This document shows positions 34,780 through 35,143 of a stretch of 35,143 nt of DNA, one piece after another (positions within the stretch are counted from its first letter, which is position 1; each line of letters opens with the position of its first letter). The stretch is from Acidimicrobiaceae bacterium (GTDB lineage: Bacteria; Actinomycetota; Acidimicrobiia; Acidimicrobiales; RAAP-2), in the NCBI GenBank assembly GCA_003169675.1, contig PNAT01000134.1, positions 1-35,143 of the forward strand. The letters are read 5' to 3'. Position numbers and translations under genes: made by a program. Under the pieces are notes generated by a model. It was not told the DNA's origin, made no database searches, and worked only from the letters and a program-made list of their open reading frames with translations.

Positions 34780-35143
34780 ATGACGTTGATGGATGAGGTG
34801 GAGCGAAACCGGCTGCTCGACACCCTGCGCCTGGACGGCGGGTTCCGCGCTGAACTACGCCGCGAGATCCTCTCGGCGGAGTTCCTCGCCGTACCCCAAT
34901 CCGTGGAGGTCCTGGTTGAGCGCTCTACCCGAATGGAACGAGAGCTGGCAGAGACCCGTGGTGACGTGGCGGAGCTACGCAGTGAGCTGGCGGAGACCCG
35001 CGGCGATGTGACAACTCTCGTGGACACGACCCGACAGCTCATCGTGGTCACTCAGAACTTGGCCACCGAAATGCGCCAGGGGTTCAGGGCCATCGACGAG
35101 CGGTTCATCGCCATCGACGGGCGGTTCAACACGATGGACGAGC
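34780..35143 (+). CDS. Coiled-coil heptad-repeat protein, 3' partial
   Basis: ATG 34780 follows AGAGGAG by five bases. 121 residues are present before the window ends. The first 40 ('MDEVERNRLLDTLRLDGGFR', then 'EILSAEFLAVPQSVEVLVE') look like a small helical domain. The rest is coiled coil made of repeats: 'ELAETRGDVAELRS' followed by 'ELAETRGDVTTLVD', and then seven-residue units 'AIDERFI', 'AIDGRFN', 'TMDE'. The DNA of these units is almost identical, so the repeat has expanded recently. Similar N-termini occur in bacterial proteins that end in a nuclease-like domain or in long fibrous stalks; the missing C-terminus would decide. No signal peptide or membrane segment seen. Function unknown. 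Confidence 0.82.
   Translation, partial: MTLMDEVERNRLLDTLRLDGGFRAELRREILSAEFLAVPQSVEVLVERSTRMERELAETRGDVAELRSELAETRGDVTTLVDTTRQLIVVTQNLATEMRQGFRAIDERFIAIDGRFNTMDE
34942..35143 (+). repeat. Tandem coding repeats in the coiled-coil gene
   Basis: A 27-base unit starting GAGCTGGC occurs at 34942-34968 and again at 34984-35010 with four mismatches, 42 bases (14 codons) apart. A 21-base unit (seven codons) occurs at 35089-35109 and 35110-35130, with a partial third copy at the window end. Both periods are multiples of the heptad. Confidence 0.8.

Overview
The window is chromosomal DNA from a high-GC Gram-positive bacterium, most likely an actinobacterium near Acidimicrobiia. This placement is inferred from four things: a gene set that matches the mycobacterial Rv0081-Rv0087 locus, an AftD-like arabinofuranosyltransferase, a Trp-rich 'DGKWYAPE' N-terminus common in actinobacterial membrane proteins, and strong G/C at third codon positions. 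No rRNA is present to confirm it.

Layout. (1) 1-1026, plus strand: the end of an EAL phosphodiesterase, then a class III nucleotide cyclase fused to a YHS-like metal-binding tail. (2) 1081-1736, minus: a VapBC toxin-antitoxin pair with an operator-like palindrome on the antitoxin start. (3) 1880-9354, plus: the centrepiece, a tightly overlapped six-gene membrane complex related to formate hydrogenlyase (group 4 hydrogenase) and complex I, followed by an ArsR-family regulator. Its large subunit has lost all four nickel-binding cysteines, so it belongs with the Ehr (energy-converting hydrogenase-related) complexes and should not be an ordinary hydrogenase. (4) 9375-15471, minus: glutamate synthase gltBD. 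(5) 15575-18375, plus: thiO, thiS and a patatin-like lipase. (6) 18491-20869: a frameshifted, truncated corA remnant, a small ORF, a haloalkane dehalogenase-like hydrolase, and convergent pspA. (7) 21228-21800: a small four-helix membrane protein.

(8) 22049-31368: a block of visibly lower GC devoted to envelope glycans. It holds a GT87-like mannosyltransferase, two methyltransferases (UbiE-like and FkbM), a GT4 glycosyltransferase, a 1278-residue AftD-like arabinofuranosyltransferase and a GT2 polyprenyl-phosphate sugar transferase. It is bounded on the right by tRNA-Pro(GGG). (9) 31754-35143: GC rises again, with a GAF-GGDEF diguanylate cyclase, a secreted phosphoesterase and the start of a heptad-repeat coiled-coil protein cut by the window end.

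How the genes relate. The hyc-like operon probably couples an unknown redox reaction to ion movement across the membrane. The regulator at its end and a palindrome at its promoter suggest autoregulation. The GT block probably builds a lipid-linked surface polysaccharide: GT2 makes the polyprenyl-P-sugar donor, and the GT-C enzymes GT87 and AftD use such donors outside the membrane. c-di-GMP enzymes lie at both ends but are not linked to each other here.
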